DNA of 19,311 bases from Alphaproteobacteria bacterium (GTDB taxonomy: Bacteria; Pseudomonadota; Alphaproteobacteria; JAAXGF01): contig JAAXGF010000159.1 of NCBI GenBank assembly GCA_012267605.1, positions 1-19,311 of the forward strand, given 5' to 3'. Under the pieces are notes generated by a model that was not told the origin of the DNA, did not search any database, and saw nothing but the letters and a program-made list of their open reading frames with translations. A program made the translations under genes and the position numbers. Position 1 is the stretch's first letter. Every line of letters starts with the position of its first letter. This document shows, one piece after another, positions 15,786-19,311 of this stretch.

Positions 15786-16660
15786 ACGCTAGTATTTCCG
15801 TCGTCGTGACCACCCATAACCGGTTCGACTGTCTCGTCGAGGCGTGCCGATCGGCGGCCATGCAAACTCTGGCACCGGCTGAAATCATAATCGTCGACGA
15901 TGGCTCCGCGACACCGGTTGCCACGATTTGGAAGGAGTCGGTTCCGTTTGCCACGGACATTTCCATCCGATTTGTCCGGCTCGAGGACGAAGGTCCCTCA
16001 AAGGCCCGCAATGCCGGCGCCAGGATCGCAAGCGGAGAGTTTATCGCTTTCCTAGACGACGACGATCTCATGGCGCCCGAATATCTTGCCACGGCGTCCG
16101 CTTGTCTCGCGCGCGACTCGGCCGAAGTTTCGGTCACCTGGTTGCGCTGCTTCGACGGTCATCGTGAATGGCCGGGCAAGCATTTCCCGACCGACCATCT
16201 TACGCACGACCCCTACCGGAACAATATCGGCTTCGTCGGATCCAACATTGTCATTCGCCGAGGGCTGTTCATGGATCTTGGCGGCTTTGACACGAACCTT
16301 CTCGGCTCGGAAGACAAGGATTTATATGTCCGCTTACGAAGGTGTGACGCCAAAATCACGGTGGTCGAAATGGAACTTGTACGCTACCGCGTTCACGGAG
16401 GTGAACAAGCATCTGGCAGCTTCCGTTTTCACCCATTCCAAGTATCCGGGAAAACCAAATTTCTTCATAAGCACGGTGCCGATATGAGCGTGGCGACCTA
16501 TCGGGCTTTGGCTGCCGACGCTGGCTGGTTCCGCTTGATGGGAGGAGACACTTGGTCGGATCGCTGGTCCGGACTGGGTGACGTGGTGCGCTTCGATATA
16601 ACCAAGCTCCGCTCACTGTGGCCAGCTCTCAAGGCACGTGCCGCGCGGGATTGGCAATGA
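15782..16660 (+). CDS. Family 2 glycosyltransferase
   Basis: The 292-residue protein is a GT-A-fold glycosyltransferase of family 2. SVVVTTHNR opens the fold, IVDDGS (D39, D40) binds the nucleotide, GPSKARNAGARIASGEFIAF precedes LDDDDLM with the metal-binding DxD region at 92-95, and GGFDTNLLGSEDKDLYVRL carries the ED catalytic-base region. It is expected to work at the cytoplasmic face on a lipid- or protein-linked acceptor with an NDP-sugar donor. The GTG start overlaps the previous stop (GTGA), and its TGA overlaps the next gene's ATG (ATGA). The donor could be the NDP-heptose implied by the two genes that follow, but this is a neighbourhood inference. Confidence 0.92.
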   Translation: MNASISVVVTTHNRFDCLVEACRSAAMQTLAPAEIIIVDDGSATPVATIWKESVPFATDISIRFVRLEDEGPSKARNAGARIASGEFIAFLDDDDLMAPEYLATASACLARDSAEVSVTWLRCFDGHREWPGKHFPTDHLTHDPYRNNIGFVGSNIVIRRGLFMDLGGFDTNLLGSEDKDLYVRLRRCDAKITVVEMELVRYRVHGGEQASGSFRFHPFQVSGKTKFLHKHGADMSVATYRALAADAGWFRLMGGDTWSDRWSGLGDVVRFDITKLRSLWPALKARAARDWQ

Positions 16661-17709
16661 CCGCCATGGTGATTGTCGCCGGCGGCTCAGGAACCCGGCT
16701 GCAATCCGTGATTGGCGAAGTACCGAAGGTGTTGGCGCCCATTGGCGAGGTGGCAAACATCGTTCGCCTATTGGGGCTGGCGGTGGAATTTGGGTACCGC
16801 AAGGTATTTGTTTTGACTGGCCACGGCGACGGGCGAATTCGAAGGTTCTTGGAATCCGATTCAACTGCACAAGGACTTGATCTAGCGGTGATCAAGGAGC
16901 CGGCGCCCCTTGGTACTGCCGGATGCTTCCTCGGTTTGCCGTCCGAATTCAACGACCGCATGTTCGTTATCTACGGCGATATAAGCTGCGATTTCGATAT
17001 TGGGCGCTTCGAGCGGTTTCATGCGCATGCCGGGTGCGTTGCCACGATTCTGACCCAGCCGAACGGCCATAACGAGGACTCCGATTTGCTCAAGGTCGAC
17101 GCGAACGGAAAAATCGTCGAAGTCCGCCGCAAACCCCACCCGCGGAATCACGATTATGGAAACCTGACCAACGCGGCCGCCTACATATTGGAGCCGAGCG
17201 TGTTGAATCTGGTGCCCAATGAGCCGTGTGATTGGTTCCACCATGTTTTTCCAGCCGCAATCGCAGCCGGTATCGACGTTAAGGCGTACCAAAGCTGGGA
17301 GTATCTGCAGGATTATGGTGAACCGGCGTGGTACCGAAAGGCGCAGGAGGATGAATCGAAGGGGTTACTGGGCCGCCGCCGCGCAAATGGTCTCTGCGTC
17401 GGTGGGTTATTCGTGAATTGCCGTGGCCATTCCGACGTTTCACCTGACATTATCGCGAGCGTAAAGATGTTTAACGCAGACCGGCTGCCCCTTTGTCTTT
17501 GCGGACCCGAAGCTGAGTCCATTCAGACGAAATTGTCTAAGAGGAACGCATACGCCGACCATCTGTTGGTGGAATTCGTGGATGGCGAGGTGAATTCCTT
17601 GTCCCAACAATTTGGATTCGTCGGGCGGCAAAGCCGGGTGATCTCGCTGGCTGAATTTTTGCCTTCGAGAGCGCAACAGCTGATCGAACAGACGGGCAAT
17701 GGGTGCTAA
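16657..17709 (+). CDS. Sugar-1-phosphate nucleotidyltransferase (HddC/mannose-1-phosphate guanylyltransferase-like) with C-terminal extension
   Basis: Residues 1 to about 235 are a nucleotidyltransferase: VIVAGGSGTRL at 5-15 is the nucleotide-binding loop (family: LAGGxGTRL), VPKVLAPIG supplies the substrate lysine, EPAPLGTAG binds the sugar, and VIYGDI has the metal-binding aspartate. LQDYGEPAWYRKA resembles the end of HddC/RmlA-like domains. About 115 further residues (GLFVNCRGH..., LCLCGPEAE..., then FVGRQSRVI) match nothing I recognise. In many HddC relatives a HAD phosphatase (GmhB) is fused here. This part has a similar size and hydrophobic rhythm but lacks DxDGT, so it may be a degenerate HAD domain. 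ATG 16657 overlaps the previous TGA by 4. With the kinase at 17769 it suggests activation of a heptose-1-phosphate. The nucleotide used is unknown. Confidence 0.82.
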   Translation: MTAMVIVAGGSGTRLQSVIGEVPKVLAPIGEVANIVRLLGLAVEFGYRKVFVLTGHGDGRIRRFLESDSTAQGLDLAVIKEPAPLGTAGCFLGLPSEFNDRMFVIYGDISCDFDIGRFERFHAHAGCVATILTQPNGHNEDSDLLKVDANGKIVEVRRKPHPRNHDYGNLTNAAAYILEPSVLNLVPNEPCDWFHHVFPAAIAAGIDVKAYQSWEYLQDYGEPAWYRKAQEDESKGLLGRRRANGLCVGGLFVNCRGHSDVSPDIIASVKMFNADRLPLCLCGPEAESIQTKLSKRNAYADHLLVEFVDGEVNSLSQQFGFVGRQSRVISLAEFLPSRAQQLIEQTGNGC

Positions 17710-17742
17710 CTTCAAGAACCCTCGCCTCCTGTTGTAAGGGCA

Positions 17743-17772
17743 ATGACCATTCACTCTACTCGCCTGCTATGA
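17743..17772 (+). other. Possible 9-codon leader ORF coupled to the heptose kinase gene
   Basis: ATG 17743 opens MTIHSTRLL and stops at TGA 17770-17772, overlapping the kinase ATG at 17769 by four bases (ATGA). AAGGG at 17736-17740 precedes it, though the spacing of 2 bases is poor. It could couple translation of the kinase, which lacks a ribosome site of its own, or be chance. Confidence 0.2.
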
Positions 17773-18746
17773 TTATTTCCCGAACCCCCTTCCGCGTGAG
17801 CTTTCTGGGCGGCGGCAGCGATATTCCTTGGTACTACGAGAATTCCAAGGAAGGTGGTTGTGTTCTCAGTACCAGCATTCGGCGATACATGCATATCGCC
17901 ATTCACGCGTTCTTTGGCGATAAGCGCATACGTCTCAAATACGCCAAGCTCGAGGATGTCGAGCGCGTTGATGACATTCAACATCCAATCATTCGCGCTG
18001 CTTTGTCTCGCGTCGACCTCGGGCCCGGGACGGAGATTACTTCCTTCGCGGACATTCCAACTGGCACGGGGCTCGGATCTTCTAGCAGTTTTACCGTCGG
18101 ACTGCTCAACGCACTCCACCGCATGGCCGGGCGGAGTTTGCCAAAATGGGAACTCGCGGAGCAGGCCTGCGAAATCGAACTTAACGACGTCGGCTCGCCA
18201 ATCGGAAAACAGGATCAATTCGCCGCCGCCTTCGGTGGTCTGAACATCTTTCGATTCTTGTCCGATGGCCGAGTGCTGGTTGAGCCGCTCCGGGTCAGCG
18301 ACGATACCATCAAACGATTGCAGGCAAATTTGCGTCTCTATTATGTTGGAGGGTGTCGTGACGCCAATCGACTCTTGAAAGAGCAAGGCGCCGCCGATCG
18401 CCGTGAAAAGACTATTGCCGCGACACGCGAAATGGCTGGCAAAGTTGATACCTTAAAAAGTGCTTTGGAAGCGGGTGACGTGGATGCTGTTGGGCCACTA
18501 CTTCATGACGCGTGGACGCAAAAACGATCCCTATCTGATTCGGTAACCAATGGTGAGATCGACGATGTCTATGAGCGTGCGCGGGCAGCAGGGTCGACCG
18601 GCGGTAAACTGCTCGGTGCTGGGGCTGGCGGGTTTATTTTGCTCGCTCACCCCGATCACGATCGCTTGGCCACCGCACTGCAGGGCATTCGAAGCCTACC
18701 TTTCGAAGTGGACATGGCCGGCTCCGAGATCATCTTTCCGAAGTAG
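17769..18746 (+). CDS. hddA: D-glycero-alpha-D-manno-heptose-7-phosphate kinase-like GHMP kinase
   Basis: This 325-residue GHMP kinase matches the HddA type. IISRTPFRVSFLGGGSDIPWY at the N-terminus is the family opening, IPTGTGLGSSSSFTVGLL (GxGLGSSSS at 99-107) is the ATP phosphate-binding loop, and GKLLGAGAGGFILL is the third GHMP motif. It would phosphorylate the C1 position of D-glycero-D-manno-heptose 7-phosphate on the way to an NDP-heptose, feeding the nucleotidyltransferase upstream. Genes for sedoheptulose-7-phosphate isomerase (GmhA) and the C7 phosphatase (GmhB) are not seen in the window. ATG 17769 is chosen because the family N-terminus starts there. The open frame extends to a GTG at 17703 without homology-like sequence. 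It is 59 bases downstream of the nucleotidyltransferase gene. Confidence 0.87.
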   Translation: MIISRTPFRVSFLGGGSDIPWYYENSKEGGCVLSTSIRRYMHIAIHAFFGDKRIRLKYAKLEDVERVDDIQHPIIRAALSRVDLGPGTEITSFADIPTGTGLGSSSSFTVGLLNALHRMAGRSLPKWELAEQACEIELNDVGSPIGKQDQFAAAFGGLNIFRFLSDGRVLVEPLRVSDDTIKRLQANLRLYYVGGCRDANRLLKEQGAADRREKTIAATREMAGKVDTLKSALEAGDVDAVGPLLHDAWTQKRSLSDSVTNGEIDDVYERARAAGSTGGKLLGAGAGGFILLAHPDHDRLATALQGIRSLPFEVDMAGSEIIFPK

Positions 18747-18822
18747 CCTGTGGGCGTGTTGACCACGGTGCGCGATGACGGTTGAATTGACACGACGTTT
18801 TATTTCTCAAGCGGTAGACGAT

Positions 18823-19083
18823 ATGTCCACGTGTCCGAAATGCGGGGGAAATCACTTTCAATCCAGTCGTTGCGAAGATTGCGGTTATAGCGGTTTGCGC
18901 CAGTCGTTTCTCTCCAAACCCCAGAAACTGGAGAATGATGTAGACGATGTCATGGGCCAAGAGCGTAAGCGCCAACAACGCATCAACTGGATATTCGTGC
19001 TGTATTTCATAACGGTAATCTCCGTCGCCGCCTGGTTTGCCGTAGATATCGCTCAAGAGGATGTAATTGGCAATATTCAGTAA
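18823..19083 (+). CDS. Small zinc-ribbon protein with one transmembrane segment
   Basis: The 86-residue product starts MSTCPKCGGNHF and ends its first module with SRCEDCGYSG, giving a four-cysteine zinc ribbon (C4, C7, C17, C20). A charged linker (about 35-55) is followed by one hydrophobic membrane segment (about residues 56-74) and a short tail. Such small proteins are often of unknown function. Nothing ties it directly to glycan synthesis apart from its position. An upstream in-frame ATG at 18775 would add 16 residues, but ATG 18823 is chosen because the zinc ribbon starts right after it. Neither start has a strong ribosome site. It lies 76 bases after the heptose kinase. Confidence 0.65.
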   Translation: MSTCPKCGGNHFQSSRCEDCGYSGLRQSFLSKPQKLENDVDDVMGQERKRQQRINWIFVLYFITVISVAAWFAVDIAQEDVIGNIQ

Positions 19084-19311
19084 TTGAAAATCGATATTAT
19101 ATTTATTGAACAATCGTCGTCTCCGAATATTCGTGAAAGATTCATAGTGTGGCGCCGATATTCGAAACTTGCCCAGATGTATTCATGAAGGAAATCTCGG
19201 TGATTTACAGGTGATCACTCGCAGTCGGTACTTCCACCGTCCGTCGGTGGGTGGATCGGGCGATCTCTTTGAGGTCCGAAACAGCGAAACCTAACCCGAC
19301 TTCCGCAACTC
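19084..19311 (+). other. Non-coding 3' end of the window
   Basis: No gene is supported here. The first 50 bases are AT-rich compared with the rest of the window. An inverted repeat CCACCG (19234-19239)/CGGTGG (19245-19250) with a 5-base loop could form a hairpin, but no T-run follows, so I cannot call it a terminator. A TTGAAC around 19107 followed 15 bases later by ATATTC is a weak promoter-like pair at best. Confidence 0.3.

Noticed and set aside
19234..19250. CCACCG/CGGTGG hairpin as a transcription terminator
   Set aside because: The stem is only six pairs and is not followed by a T-run, so a rho-independent terminator is not supported.
1..19311. CRISPR arrays, insertion sequences, tRNA or rRNA genes
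   Set aside because: I saw no regularly spaced repeats, no transposase-like protein, no terminal inverted repeats and no RNA gene signature in the window.

Overview
The window reads as part of a large, co-directional cell-surface or flagellar glycan biosynthesis locus. Every gene I can support lies on the + strand. High G+C, frequent GTG/TTG starts and long gene overlaps suggest a proteobacterium, and the protein style suggests an alphaproteobacterium of the Rhodospirillales type. That taxonomic call is inference, since no rRNA or other marker gene is present.

Positions 1-7561 form a nonulosonic-acid (pseudaminic-type) module. It contains the 3' end of a PseB-like dehydratase, a NeuB-family synthase with an altered metal site, an acylneuraminate cytidylyltransferase, and a Gfo/Idh/MocA oxidoreductase fused to a class III aminotransferase (its 5' end looks frameshifted). 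These are followed by PseG fused to a GNAT acetyltransferase, a canonical PseI, and a second, free-standing GNAT. No PseC is visible. Together they would convert UDP-GlcNAc to a 2,4-diacetamido sugar, condense it with PEP and activate it with CMP, with room for a second or modified nonulosonate.

Positions 7574-13194 hold an ABC exporter-type half transporter, a small orphan protein with a signal peptide, and two large distant paralogues that look like capsule-type glycosyltransferases. The first of these has an in-frame TGA near its apparent true N-terminus.

Positions 13175-15785 hold an unusual run of three overlapping kinase-like genes: a nucleotidyltransferase-like domain fused to a thymidylate-kinase-like P-loop domain, an aminoglycoside-phosphotransferase-like protein, and a second thymidylate-kinase-like protein. 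Their targets are unknown, but their setting among glycosyltransferases points to glycan or sugar phosphorylation.

Positions 15782-18746 hold a GT2 glycosyltransferase, a sugar-1-phosphate nucleotidyltransferase with an unexplained C-terminal extension, and an HddA-like heptose-7-phosphate kinase. This suggests an NDP-heptose-type donor. A small zinc-ribbon membrane protein follows, and the last ~230 bases hold no recognisable gene. Reading frames overlap by 4-23 bases from 11581 to 16660, so this stretch is probably one translationally coupled operon.
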